Assembly: GCF_018388465.1 (NCBI RefSeq)
Contig: NZ_CP074404.1
Location: 2,232,001 to 2,296,000 of the forward strand
Source of the DNA: Cellulomonas fengjieae
GTDB taxonomy: Bacteria > Actinomycetota > Actinomycetes > Actinomycetales > Cellulomonadaceae
Reading direction: 5' to 3'
Length of the DNA: 64,000 nt
Shown here piece by piece: positions 34,987-43,816 of the stretch (position 1 is the first letter of the stretch; every line of letters begins with the position of its first letter). The notes beneath the pieces were generated by a model. That model saw only the letters and a list, made by a program, of their open reading frames with translations. It was not told the origin of the DNA and made no database searches. A program made the position numbers and the translations under genes.

Positions 34987-36411
34987 ATGTTCAGCAAGCC
35001 AGAGGAAGTCCTGGCCTTCATCAAGAGCGAGGACGTGAAGTTCGTCGACGTCCGGTTCTGTGACCTGCCCGGCACGATGCAGCACTTCAACGTCCCGGCC
35101 TACTCGCTGGATCTCGACTTCTTCACGGACGGCCAGATGTTCGACGGATCCTCGATCCGCGGCTTCCAGGCGATCCACGAGTCGGACATGAAGTTGATCC
35201 CGGACATCGGCACCGCCTACATCGACCCCTTCCGGGTCGAGAAGACGCTGAACATCAACTTCCACATCGTCGACCCGTACACCGACGAGCCCTACAGCCG
35301 CGACCCGCGTCAGGTCGCCGCGAAGGCCGAGGCGTACCTGAAGTCGACCGGCATCGCCGACACCGCCTTCTTCGCCCCCGAGGCGGAGTTCTACATCTTC
35401 GACGACGTCCGCTTCCACACGAAGCAGAACGAGTCGTTCTACTCGATCGACTCCTTCGAGGCGGCCTGGAACACCGGTCGCAAGGAGGAGGGCGGCAACC
35501 TCGGCCACAAGATCCCCTACAAGGGCGGCTACTTCCCGGTCCCCCCGGTCGACGGCTTCTCCGACATCCGCGACCAGATCAGCCTGCAGCTGGACGCCCT
35601 CGGCCTCGGTGTCGAGCGCGCCCACCACGAGGTCGGCACCGCCGGCCAGCAGGAGATCAACTACCGCTTCGACAAGCTCGCGATCTCCGGCGACAAGGTC
35701 ATGCTCTTCAAGTACGTCGTGAAGAACGTGGCCCACGAGAACGGCAAGACGGCGACCTTCATGCCGAAGCCGCTCTTCGGTGACAACGGCTCCGGCATGC
35801 ACGTGCACCAGTCCCTGTGGAAGGACGGCCAGCCGCTGTTCTTCGACGAGAAGGGGTACGGCGGCCTGTCCGACCTGGCGCGCTGGTACATCGGTGGCCT
35901 GCTCAAGCACGCGCCCTCGCTGCTGGCGTTCACCAACCCCACGGTGAACTCCTACCACCGCCTGGTCCCCGGCTTCGAGGCCCCCGTCAACCTGGTCTAC
36001 TCGGCCCGCAACCGCTCCGCGTGCATCCGCATCCCGGTCACCGGTTCGAACCCGAAGGCCAAGCGCGTCGAGTTCCGCGTCCCGGACCCGTCGTCGAACC
36101 CGTACCTGGCGTTCTCGGCCATGCTCATGGCCGGCATCGACGGCATCCAGAACCGGATCGAGCCGCCGGACCCGGTGGACAAGGACCTGTACGAGCTGCC
36201 CCCCGAGGAGCACGCCCAGATCCAGCAGGTCCCTGGTTCGCTCGGCGAGGTCCTCGACAACCTCGAGGCCGACCACGACTTCCTCACGGCGGGCAACGTG
36301 TTCACGCCCGACCTGATCGCGACGTGGATCGACTACAAGCGCAACGCCGAGGTCGACCCGATCCGGCTGCGTCCGCACCCGCACGAGTTCGAGCTGTACT
36401 ACGACGTCTGA
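34987..36411 (+). CDS. glnA: Glutamine synthetase type I
   Basis: It condenses ammonium and glutamate to glutamine with ATP. The 474-aa dodecamer-type protein has [16 protein letters not shown] at the N-terminal active site, [11 protein letters not shown] with the metal-binding Glu residues, and [10 protein letters not shown]. The ATP-site segment [17 protein letters not shown] and [10 protein letters not shown] also match. The adenylylation tyrosine sits in [10 protein letters not shown], as in the GSI-beta type. GAGGAG precedes ATG 34987. A GlnR-like box lies upstream and hairpins lie downstream. It is the last core gene before the integrated region. Confidence 0.97.
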   Translation: MFSKPEEVLAFIKSEDVKFVDVRFCDLPGTMQHFNVPAYSLDLDFFTDGQMFDGSSIRGFQAIHESDMKLIPDIGTAYIDPFRVEKTLNINFHIVDPYTDEPYSRDPRQVAAKAEAYLKSTGIADTAFFAPEAEFYIFDDVRFHTKQNESFYSIDSFEAAWNTGRKEEGGNLGHKIPYKGGYFPVPPVDGFSDIRDQISLQLDALGLGVERAHHEVGTAGQQEINYRFDKLAISGDKVMLFKYVVKNVAHENGKTATFMPKPLFGDNGSGMHVHQSLWKDGQPLFFDEKGYGGLSDLARWYIGGLLKHAPSLLAFTNPTVNSYHRLVPGFEAPVNLVYSARNRSACIRIPVTGSNPKAKRVEFRVPDPSSNPYLAFSAMLMAGIDGIQNRIEPPDPVDKDLYELPPEEHAQIQQVPGSLGEVLDNLEADHDFLTAGNVFTPDLIATWIDYKRNAEVDPIRLRPHPHEFELYYDV

Positions 36412-36413
36412 TC

Positions 36414-36493
36414 GTCAGCGCTCACGGCTGCTCCCGTGAGCGCCTGACCTGCAGTAACGGCACCCCCGTCACCCTCGTGGTGGCGGGGGTGCC
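36414..36493 (+). terminator. Double hairpin terminator after glnA
   Basis: Two stems follow the stop codon. The first, 36414-36448, pairs GTCAGCGCTCACGG with CCGTGAGCGCCTGAC, with one bulged base. The second, 36459-36493, pairs GGCACCCCCG with CGGGGGTGCC and extends inward through CACC/GGTG to a CTCGT loop. The accessory region begins directly after, so this may also mark the island edge. Confidence 0.75.
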
Positions 36494-36557
36494 CCACGTT
36501 TGCCACAAGATCGGTGCGGCGAGTGCACGACAGACGCAGGTCATCACAGTGCAAGCA

Positions 36558-36887
36558 ATGCACACCAGAACCTCCGACCTTCCCCCCATCGAGCCGAGCG
36601 ACCCGATCTGGACCGTCGAGCACCTCGCCGCGGCTCTGCGCCAAGGCGAGCGCGCCACCAGGACCCTGACCGGCGACGCGTCGTTCCCCGCCGGGTTCCG
36701 GCTCAACGACTCCCCCAATGCCCGTCGGTACTGGCTGCGTGAGCACGTCCTGGACCACTTCGCCTCCCTGTGCGCCACCTCCGCCGGCCCAGTGCCGGTG
36801 CCTTCTCAGCGTCGGCCCGCCGACACGGACGTCCTCGCCCGGACCGAGATCGCTGCATTGCGCGCCAACACCGGGCGTATCCGATGA
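36558..36887 (+). CDS. AlpA/excisionase-like small DNA-binding protein
   Basis: A 109-aa protein. WTVEHLAAALRQGERATRTL...FRLNDSPNARRYWLREHVLDHF looks like the helix-turn-helix and wing of AlpA/Xis-type recombination directionality factors. The stop overlaps the integrase start (ATGA), the typical xis-int arrangement. ATG 36558 is chosen; GTG 36549 is in frame and possible. The element it would excise is not delimited in this window. Confidence 0.6.
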   Translation: MHTRTSDLPPIEPSDPIWTVEHLAAALRQGERATRTLTGDASFPAGFRLNDSPNARRYWLREHVLDHFASLCATSAGPVPVPSQRRPADTDVLARTEIAALRANTGRIR

Positions 36888-38221
36888 CCCGCCGCGACGG
36901 CGTGCTGGTCGGCAACGGGCACGTCACGCTGCACGAACCCACTGCGAGCAAACCGAACTACCGCCTCGACTACGTCGACGAGACCGGCCGCCGGCGCCAG
37001 CCCTCCGTGGGCCGCAGCCCGGCCGCTGCGCTGGAGCGCGCCAAGCGGATCGACGCCGCGCTGTCCCGCCGCCGCGGCGGCGACGACGAGCGCAGCCTCG
37101 GGGACCTCCTGGGCGAGTACCTGTCTACGCCGGTCAACCGGCAGCGCTCGCCGCACGGACGACTGACCGGGCGAACCTGGCAGCCGAACCAGTTCTCCTC
37201 GGTCACGCGCGACCTACGCCGCGCGGTCAAGGGACTCGAGGACATGGCCGCCTGGCAGGTCGACCGGTCGGTCATTGACGCCATGCGCACGGCCTGCGGC
37301 ACCCCTGGGCAGGTTACGCAGATGACCGGACGAGTCCGCGGATTCCTGCGCTGGTGCGAGGAGCAGGGCGCGCTGTCCGCCGAGCAGGTCGGCCTCCTGC
37401 CAGCGACGCTGGCGCCCGTCAAACGTCCCAGATTCAGCCAGCCTGAGCCGCGCTCCGCCCGCCCGCATCAGGCACCTCTTCAGGGCCGGTCCGAGCTCTA
37501 CGTCGACGAGGAGGACTGCCCGCCCCGGTCCGAGGTGCTCAGCCTGGCCGCGGAGCTCGGTCGGGCGGCACCGTCGTGGGGTGAACTGGCGGTGCACACC
37601 GCGGTGGCGGCCGGCCCGCGGCAGGGTGAGCAGTTCCAGCTACGTGCCAATGACATCCGCCCGTACGGCGCGGACGACTACGACATCCACATCGATCATC
37701 AGTGGTCGGACACCCCGGGACGCCGCGCGGCACCCAAGCACCGCAAACGGCGGGTGGTGCCCATCAGCCCGGTCACACGCGACGGCTACCCACTCCTGCA
37801 GGCGCTGCTAGACCGTGCCGAGCAGGCCCGCGTCGAGCAGGCGGAGGGCCGCAACCCCGAGGCTCTGCTCTTCCCCGCGCCCGGAGGTGGAATGTGGTGG
37901 CCCTCAGGCCTGTCTAGCGACCTCCTCGTGCCCGCAATGAAGGCGGCCGGGTGGACCTTCACGATGGTGCACGAGACCAGGACGCTACGAAACGGCACGT
38001 CCAAGGTCGTGGCTGTGACCCAGATGGACCGGACCTGGCACTCCCTGCGCCATCGCTTCGCCCGCGACATGATCGATTACTTCGAGATCAAGGAAGGCGC
38101 CCTGATGGCCATCGGGGGCTGGGCGACGCTGGAGGTCATACAGGCGCGCTACTACCGCACCGGCGCTGAGCACGTCGAGATGGCCCGCCATGCGCTGGGC
38201 CGGGAACATCCAGAGTCCTGA
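36884..38221 (+). CDS. Tyrosine recombinase / integrase of the island
   Basis: A 445-aa phage-type integrase with a SAM-like N-terminal domain and a C-terminal catalytic domain. Catalytic positions are visible: the first Arg in VAAGPRQGEQ, a candidate Lys in APKHRKRRVVPIS, HSLRHRF with His and second Arg, and the nucleophile region GGWATLEVIQARYYRT with Tyr. It starts at ATG 36884, overlapping the Xis-like gene, and lies immediately downstream of the glnA terminator. That location suggests insertion near the glnA 3' end, but no duplicated att core was found in the window. Confidence 0.9.
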   Translation: MTRRDGVLVGNGHVTLHEPTASKPNYRLDYVDETGRRRQPSVGRSPAAALERAKRIDAALSRRRGGDDERSLGDLLGEYLSTPVNRQRSPHGRLTGRTWQPNQFSSVTRDLRRAVKGLEDMAAWQVDRSVIDAMRTACGTPGQVTQMTGRVRGFLRWCEEQGALSAEQVGLLPATLAPVKRPRFSQPEPRSARPHQAPLQGRSELYVDEEDCPPRSEVLSLAAELGRAAPSWGELAVHTAVAAGPRQGEQFQLRANDIRPYGADDYDIHIDHQWSDTPGRRAAPKHRKRRVVPISPVTRDGYPLLQALLDRAEQARVEQAEGRNPEALLFPAPGGGMWWPSGLSSDLLVPAMKAAGWTFTMVHETRTLRNGTSKVVAVTQMDRTWHSLRHRFARDMIDYFEIKEGALMAIGGWATLEVIQARYYRTGAEHVEMARHALGREHPES

Positions 38222-38352
38222 TCCCCGCGGGTCTGCAGGTCGGATTGGGCACGGGTTCCCGCACGCAGTCGACCGCGTGCGCAGAATCTTCGGGCTCTTG
38301 CGCTTCTGCGCCGCGTCTGGTGGATCTGCTCCAGAGGTCTCCAGCTCGCTGT

Positions 38353-39231
38353 TCAGCGTGCGGGGTCCCCGCTCAGGGCGCGCCGGTTGAGCAAGGATTC
38401 GTCGTGGCTGTCGTAGTAGCAGACGGGCTCGGCCGCATGCGCCCCGTCGGGCAGCCGGTAGGTGCGTACGGCGTCGCGTACTCGCTGCGCAAGCTGGGCG
38501 TGGCTCAGGTCGGGATGCTTACGAAGCGTCTCGGTGAGCTGAGTCGTGTAGAGGCCCCGGGCCCGTTGGCCCCCTGAGTCGGGGAGCTCGGCCGCAGACT
38601 CGAGGTCCGAGCAGGCCGCAAACACGATCCGTGAGCGAGGCGGCGGCTCGGCCGAACGCTCAGTTAGGGCAGGCAGGGCTGGGAGCTCGCCAGTGGTTTC
38701 CTCCTGGCGCTCGCTGTCCGAACCTACCGTTCGCGGCCGGTGCGGCTGGCACATCCCGAGGACGGGCGGCTCGGGATAGATGATCAAGGAACCCCCGGTC
38801 AACGAGCGCACGGAGCTCGCAGAGGCGCAGGCGTCGACGACCATCACCCACGACGAGCCGGGTCGGGCCTTGGGCCAGAACGTCCCAGCGAACCAGTCGT
38901 CGACGAGGAAGCCGTCCTCGCACACGAGAGCTTCGTCGGAGTGGTCCTCATCGTCCCCGCTGTAATCCGCCAGGCCGACGCCGTGCCCGGCGAAGTAGAA
39001 GATGCTCAGGTCGCCCTCACCAGTCACGTTAGCCAAGTCCAGCAGCGCGGTCTGGACTGCTGAGAGGCTCGCATTCCTCTTGATGAGCGGGTCGTTGGTC
39101 GCCACCCCTCGGGAGGACAGGAGGCCACGCATCGTGGCGATGTCCACGAGAGTGCCCGGCAGCGGCTCGAGACTCGGGTCGTAGCGGACGCGCGTGGTGG
39201 GGACCCCGACGAGCAGGGACCGGGTCGTCAC
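38353..39231 (-). CDS. Caspase-like (metacaspase, peptidase C14) protein
   Basis: A 292-aa cysteine protease of the caspase clan. The catalytic His lies in LSIFYFAGHGVG and the Cys in VMVVDACASASS, with ALVCEDGFLVDDWFAG between them as in metacaspases. An insert rich in Glu/Pro/Ser (about residues 170-205) could be a processing site. A C-terminal subunit with RIVFAACSDLESAAEL and GLYTTQLTETL follows. The GTG at 39231 overlaps the upstream gene stop (GTGA); the longer frame to 39297 is less likely. Coupled to an Ig-like/TM gene, it resembles bacterial two-gene defence or cell-death modules; function inferred. Confidence 0.85.
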   Translation of the reverse strand: MTTRSLLVGVPTTRVRYDPSLEPLPGTLVDIATMRGLLSSRGVATNDPLIKRNASLSAVQTALLDLANVTGEGDLSIFYFAGHGVGLADYSGDDEDHSDEALVCEDGFLVDDWFAGTFWPKARPGSSWVMVVDACASASSVRSLTGGSLIIYPEPPVLGMCQPHRPRTVGSDSERQEETTGELPALPALTERSAEPPPRSRIVFAACSDLESAAELPDSGGQRARGLYTTQLTETLRKHPDLSHAQLAQRVRDAVRTYRLPDGAHAAEPVCYYDSHDESLLNRRALSGDPAR

Positions 39232-40031
39232 GAGGGTGGTGTGCTGCTGACCGACGGTGAGATCGCCGGCGGGGCTGTCGTGGAGCTCGTCATCCACGCG
39301 GTCGCCAGGATGACTATCAGGCCGCCGATGAGGACGAGCCCCGCACCGCGGAGCGCGCCGAGCGCCTTGATGACCTCAGCTGGGTCGACGGCGACGTTCC
39401 CTCGGAAGGTTGTTGACTTCCCCGCTGCGAACCGGCCGCGCCACTCGACCAGGGCCATCGCCAGGCCGAAGACCACCAGCGCCAGCCCGACCAGGAACGT
39501 GGGCCCGATGACACGAGCGGCCAGCTTGTTCGCTGGTGTCAGTGCGTCGTACACCTCTGCGCTCAGGCCGAGGTCCGGCTCCATCAGCGGGGTCAGCGCG
39601 GCAGTCAACCCCACCACCACCCCTGCTGCGAACAGGACGACCCAAGCGAACACCGCCGGCCACTTTGGCGGTTCCTCCCGTGGAGCGGTGCCTTCGCCTG
39701 CTGCCTCGGCACCATCGACGGTCAGCGTGAACGTCGCGCTCTTCGCGGGCGGGTTCGCCTGCGGGCCGTATGTCGCGGTCGCTGTGTACTCGCCGGCTGA
39801 GGTGGCGGACACGTTTGCGATCTTCAGGGTCGCGGCGTCCTGCCCGGTGGTGTCGGACGGGAACGTGCCAGCCTTGCCGTCGGCGCCCTTGAACGTCCAA
39901 GCCCAACTCTGCGGGTCACGAATGACTCCGGCTTCCTCGGAGACCGCGGTCAGCTCGAAAGGACTGGTCTCCTTCACCGTGTCGCTAGCCGCAGCCTTGC
40001 CCTCGAACATGATCTTGACCTCGGGTGCCAT
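39228..40031 (-). CDS. Ig-like domain protein with three TM helices, partner of the caspase
   Basis: A 267-aa protein. Residues about 1-105 form an Ig-like beta-sandwich (tryptophans in SWAWTFKGADG, and SATSAGEYTATATYG with the Tyr-corner pattern). A hydrophilic linker and three hydrophobic helices follow (starting near FAWVVLFAAGVVVG, VIGPTFLVGLALVV and GAGLVLIGGLIVIL). There is no signal peptide, so the Ig domain may be cytoplasmic. GGAGAG six bases before ATG 40031 decides the start. It overlaps the caspase gene by 4 nt. A sensor or membrane effector role beside the protease is inferred. Confidence 0.7.
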   Translation of the reverse strand: MAPEVKIMFEGKAAASDTVKETSPFELTAVSEEAGVIRDPQSWAWTFKGADGKAGTFPSDTTGQDAATLKIANVSATSAGEYTATATYGPQANPPAKSATFTLTVDGAEAAGEGTAPREEPPKWPAVFAWVVLFAAGVVVGLTAALTPLMEPDLGLSAEVYDALTPANKLAARVIGPTFLVGLALVVFGLAMALVEWRGRFAAGKSTTFRGNVAVDPAEVIKALGALRGAGLVLIGGLIVILATAWMTSSTTAPPAISPSVSSTPPS

Positions 40032-40394
40032 GGCCGACTCTCCGCTTCCCTGCGCAGGCCCGAATGGGGTCAAATCGGACTGTAGCGGAAGCTGGCGGCC
40101 GGATGGCAGGACGAAAGCGCGAGCCCACGCCCGGTGGACGTCTGTCGGTTGCTAAGCGCGGGCAGGTTCGCTCAGGACGCTAGGCACCGATCCCCCTTCA
40201 CACGCGGCACCGGCACCGCATGGGCAGGTTTCCACCAAAGGTCTGGCTGTCATGCTCAGGTCTTGGTGGTCGCACGTTGCCCGCAGTGCGAGCCGATGAC
40301 TCTGGGACGTGTACTCGACAGGGAGAGCGACGACGACGCCCGCGGAACCGATGCTGGTCTGCCCTGCCTGCTCTGTGCAGTCACAGACATCTGG

Positions 40395-40919
40395 CGACAT
40401 CTGCGGCCCTACCGACCAGCGCCGAACGGTCCGTGCCGGGGTGTTGGTGCGCCAGAGCGCGATACCGAGCCCGGCGCAGCCGGCGACGAGGGCGGTCGGG
40501 CACCGTAGCCGGCGTACGCGGCAGCGGAGGACAGGTTCGCGGTGGGTTGCAGCCCCGACCCGAACCGCACCCACCCTTCGGGCAGACCGTCCGACCGGAG
40601 CTGTCTGAGGAACTCCCCGAATGGGCCAGTGGCGGTCGCCGTCGAGAGGTTCAGGCGGCGCAACATCTCCTCGACCAGGGTGAAGGCCGTCCCGGTCGCC
40701 ATGACGAGTAGAAGCCAGTCCACCGTGGCGAAACGTGACGCACGCCGCGGCTGCCGCGACAGCACCGAGCGGAAGGAGCTTGAGGGCCTCCTCAGTAAGG
40801 GCTGCGATCACCGTGGACGGGTCGGCGGATATTACGGACAACTCGGCACCGGCCGCGAGGAGCCAGGAGATGACCCCGATGGCGACCGACCATGGGATGC
40901 ACGCAGCGAATGAGCGCAT
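40395..40919 (-). pseudogene. Broken PrsW-like intramembrane protease gene
   Basis: One frame gives a hydrophobic N-terminus (SVAIGVISWLLAAGAELSV) and TEEALKLLPLGAV, like the EExxK motif of PrsW glutamic intramembrane proteases. The frame then shifts near 40735-40760, after which another frame reads DWLLLVMATGTAFTLVEEMLR, like the second motif (GxxFxxxE). Later hydrophobic sequence (PTALVAGCAGLGIALWRT) returns in the first frame. At least two frame changes and a short length indicate a decayed gene. Family assignment rests on these motifs only. Confidence 0.45.
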
Positions 40920-41166
40920 GTAGCCCGACTAAGTCAACGACTTCGTGTCCGGACCGACGGCCCAGATGCCAATGGCGGTCTACGTCGGGCCGCTTCACGC
41001 GTGTTCGGCTAGCACCCGAGGCCAGGTGATGGGCACGCGGCAAATTGTCCAGACGCGTCTGGACGATTCTTCCGAGGTCCGACGCCCGCAACGTCGGCCC
41101 ACCCAATCGGTCCGGACCGACGCTCATATCCCTTGAGGGCACGACCACACCGGTCGGGCCCTCGCT

Positions 41167-41412
41167 TCACGCCGGCTCGGCCAGCAGAGCGATGTGTCGG
41201 GACACGGGCCTGCGCAGCGGGCGGACGCGGACGATGCCACCGTCGATGTCCGCGATCTGCGCGACAGCCTGAGTGCGGGTGCTGCCCACGACGATCCAGG
41301 CGCCTTTGTGCCGGCGCTCGAGGTCGCGGGCCTTCCTGAACGGACCCCAGGGCAGCCCGGAGTCGTCCTCACTCCTCAGGTCGACCGGCAGGTCGACGAC
41401 GTGCTTGCCCAT
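41167..41412 (-). CDS. Small hypothetical protein
   Basis: An 81-aa soluble basic protein (MGKHVVDLPVDLRSEDDSG...) with AGGAGC before the ATG at 41412. A beta-strand pattern (AWIVVGSTRTQAVAQIADIDGGIVRVRPL) follows an N-terminal helical part. No family recognised. It may be an accessory gene of the island. Confidence 0.5.
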   Translation of the reverse strand: MGKHVVDLPVDLRSEDDSGLPWGPFRKARDLERRHKGAWIVVGSTRTQAVAQIADIDGGIVRVRPLRRPVSRHIALLAEPA

Positions 41413-41453
41413 CGTTGCTCCTGCTCATCGGGGCCTCGAAGAGATCGCTCTCG

Positions 41454-41790
41454 CTACGCCTGTTGGCGAAGATGCGGTGCGGCGAGCTTGTGCAGAACCT
41501 CGGGCGCCAAGTCGGCTCCATCAGGCCACGCGAGCGTGCCGCTCTCGTCGACGACCACCTGCGCGAACAGGCCATTGTCATCCCGGACCGCGGCGAGGAG
41601 TTGACGCTGGAGCATCGGGATCAGGTCGACCTCCCCAGCTGTGCGGTCGGTGTACTGGAGCCAGAGCTTGCGTCCAGCCGCGGGAGCGGACCGCCTGCAC
41701 GTCAGGCGACGTCGGGGTGGTGTGACCCATGTGGCCTCGTCTCAGATGAGCGGTTCGCTCGCTCCCGGGTGCTCGTAGCGCTGCTGCCTT
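41454..41790 (-). pseudogene. DUF2442-like protein remnant
   Basis: A minus-strand frame ending at the TAG at 41454-41456 encodes LWLQYTDRTAGEVDLIPML, FAQVVVDESGTLAWPDGADLAPEVL and KLAAPHLRQQ, the DUF2442 pattern (often beside toxin-antitoxin genes). No normal start codon is found in that frame, and the likely N-terminal part (MGHTTPTSPDVQAVRSRGW) lies in another frame, so a single frameshift is probable. No DUF4160 partner is seen. Confidence 0.45.
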
Positions 41791-41924
41791 CTCCCAGGCA
41801 ACCGCCCGGTCGTTGGCGTGCTTGGTGGACCCCTTGGGCAAGGCCTGAGCGCCGGGCGCGGCAGGTTGCAGTCGAGCACACGGCTACCGCCACAACCGGG
41901 CGACCGCCGGCAACGAGGCTGGGC

Positions 41925-42314
41925 TCAGCGCGCGTACGCGGCATAGATGCCCTGGAGCTGCGTGACCCAGAACGCGAGCTTGTCCCCGCTGGCGTGGAAC
42001 AGGCCCTTGTCCTTGCCCAAGGCGTAGAACCCGGGTCCCGGCTCGTTGCCGCCCACGTAGTGCACCAGAGCGGACAGCATGAAGCCCGAGTCGGGGTAGT
42101 CGCGCGACACGATCAGGTACAGCAGGTGACCCATCGCCGCGCGGCCCAGTTCGCTGGAGAAGTCGAATCCAGGCAGGCCGGTGCGTTCCACGAGCTCGCG
42201 GTTCAGCTCGGTGTACGAGGTGTCCTCCCCCCGACGGGCGACCTCGATGAGGTAGGTACGCCCAGCTTCCTCGAGCTCGACCCACTCGCTGTCCTGGCGC
42301 CCGTAGCTGCTCAC
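41925..42314 (-). CDS. Hypothetical protein with a SYTELN...LVHYVGG pattern
   Basis: About 129 aa, soluble, mostly helical after residue 30 (DTSYTELNRELVERTGLPGFDF, AMGHLLYLIVSRDYPDSGFMLSALVHYVGGNEPGPGFYALGKDKGL). It resembles actinobacterial hypothetical proteins found in accessory DNA, but I cannot name a domain. The GTG at 42314 gives MSSYGRQDSEW; no clear ribosome-binding site is seen and the frame is open upstream, so the start is uncertain. Confidence 0.55.
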   Translation of the reverse strand: MSSYGRQDSEWVELEEAGRTYLIEVARRGEDTSYTELNRELVERTGLPGFDFSSELGRAAMGHLLYLIVSRDYPDSGFMLSALVHYVGGNEPGPGFYALGKDKGLFHASGDKLAFWVTQLQGIYAAYAR

Positions 42315-42676
42315 GTGCACAACGTAGCGACCCAGCTGGACGCGCTCGCGGTTGCGCGCCGCGAGCCGCCGCGGACAATGCTGCGGGACGGTGCCACTCG
42401 CGCCACCGAACCGTCGCACACGGCGCCCTGGTCGATCAGAGCACCGACCGCCGCTGGGCCGGCGTCCACTTGCTCCCCGCGCACCGAAGGCAGCGAGTGG
42501 GCAAGGCCGCCGCTGCGACGACGTACGGGGACCTCTCGGACCGCACGACTCAGCCCTCGCCGCTGAGCAGGTTTCCTCGTGACCCACGATGCTCCGCGGC
42601 GCGAGCACCATCAGCGCCACCGACGCTGTGCCGGCCGCCCGCGCAGCCACGGCGTAGCCGCGCCGACGCCGAGGGG
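42315..42676. other. Intergenic stretch without a recognised gene
   Basis: Open frames on both strands here show no family signature and no ribosome-binding site. Nothing further can be assigned. Confidence 0.4.
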
Positions 42677-43120
42677 TCAGTACCTGCGGGCGATGGGACG
42701 AGGTGCGCCTGAACCGTGCGCACCGTCCTGGCTCTCATCGCGCGGTGCGAGCAAGAATGCCGGGTCCTCGACGGGGACGGTCGGCACCTGCGCAGCCTGA
42801 GCGCGCGCTTCCCACCGCCGCTGGGCCGCGTAACGCTCCTCGGACGCAAGCCGCGCCGCAGTCTTCGCGTCGGCGGCCTCCTGCGCGACACGGTCAGCCA
42901 GGCGCCGACTCTCCTGCGCGTGATGAGCTGCCGCCGCGACGTCCGTCGCCGTAGCCAACGCTACGTCTGCGGTCGCAGCGCGATACGCAGCTCGGCGGGC
43001 CTGGAGCCCCAGGTCGTGAGCGACCCGGGACGCCTCGGTCGACCGCTGCTCGGCGGCCCGACGCTCAGCGAGCAGGGCTGCGTACTCGCGCAGCTCCTCG
43101 CCGTCAGCTGATGCCCTCAC
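42677..43120 (-). CDS. Ala/Arg-rich coiled-coil protein
   Basis: About 147 aa, almost entirely helical and rich in Ala, Arg and Glu (EELREYAALLAERRAAEQRS, ADRVAQEAADAKTAARLASEERYAAQ), consistent with a coiled coil, with a Pro-rich tail. GGGAGG six bases before GTG 43120 decides the start; the longer frame to 43333 is probably not translated. Similar low-complexity proteins occur in mobile elements; function unknown. Confidence 0.5.
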   Translation of the reverse strand: MRASADGEELREYAALLAERRAAEQRSTEASRVAHDLGLQARRAAYRAATADVALATATDVAAAAHHAQESRRLADRVAQEAADAKTAARLASEERYAAQRRWEARAQAAQVPTVPVEDPAFLLAPRDESQDGAHGSGAPRPIARRY

Positions 43121-43293
43121 ACGCCACCTCCCACCGAAGATTCGGCCGCCCGCGCTCCCGACTTGAGCCAGCCCGAAGCGCCGAGACGCAGCACGAAGGA
43201 CACCGCTCGACGCGTAGACCGGTGGGGAGCTTGACCCGCTTTCCCGAACGCCAGGTCTGAGGCGAGGACCGCCTCGGCGACAGAAGCCCTGAA

Positions 43294-43581
43294 TTGTCTG
43301 CAGCCAAGCCACCGGAGGTCCGGCGCCAAGCAATGGACCTGGCCCGTTCGAGTCAGCAACCGGCCGCGAAGATCGCGTCCAATCTAGGGATCAGCGAGTC
43401 GGGCCTGCGCCGGCGGGTGGCCCAGGACGACATCGGCGCCGGGCGCCGCGAAGGCATCAGCACCGACGAGCGCCGCGAGCTCGTCGTGCTGCGGCGTCGC
43501 AACCGGGTGTTGGAGATGGAAGGCGAGATCCTCAAGCGCGTTTCGGCCTACTTCGCCCGGGAGAACGTCATCCCAACCTGA
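43294..43581 (+). mobile_element. IS3-family OrfA, element incomplete
   Basis: A 95-aa protein with an HTH and leucine-zipper-like C-terminus: EVRRQAMDLARSSQQPAAKIASNLGISESGLRRRVAQDD, then RRNRVLEMEGEILKRVSAYFARENV. This matches OrfA of IS3-type transposons over its length. The start would be TTG 43294. No OrfB with the DDE domain follows, so the element is truncated. A second, frameshifted OrfA remnant lies at 60480-60628. Confidence 0.7.
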
Positions 43582-43816
43582 GCGCCCGGCGGGTCCAGGG
43601 ACTTGCGACTGACGTGGTGCTCGGCGCGCTGACCTGCCGGGTACTCAGGATCTCTCGCTCGGGCTCGATGACGCCCTTACCTAGCGCGGGTGCCTGCCGG
43701 GTACGCGTGAAGCCGGCCGACGTGAAGCGCCACCGGCACCTCGGCCGTAACTCCGGCCATTCCCGCAGGAGCACCGCCTCCGCCGTCGCCTTCTGCTAGC
43801 CCGTCGTGCGTGCATC

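Noticed and set aside
36411..36560. Attachment-site core for the integrase
   Set aside because: No duplicate of this sequence was recognised elsewhere in the window, so no att pair can be assigned.
41415..42566. 383-codon plus-strand frame
   Set aside because: Antisense to the DUF2442-like remnant and the 129-aa hypothetical gene, with no motif and Arg/Ala-rich shadow composition.
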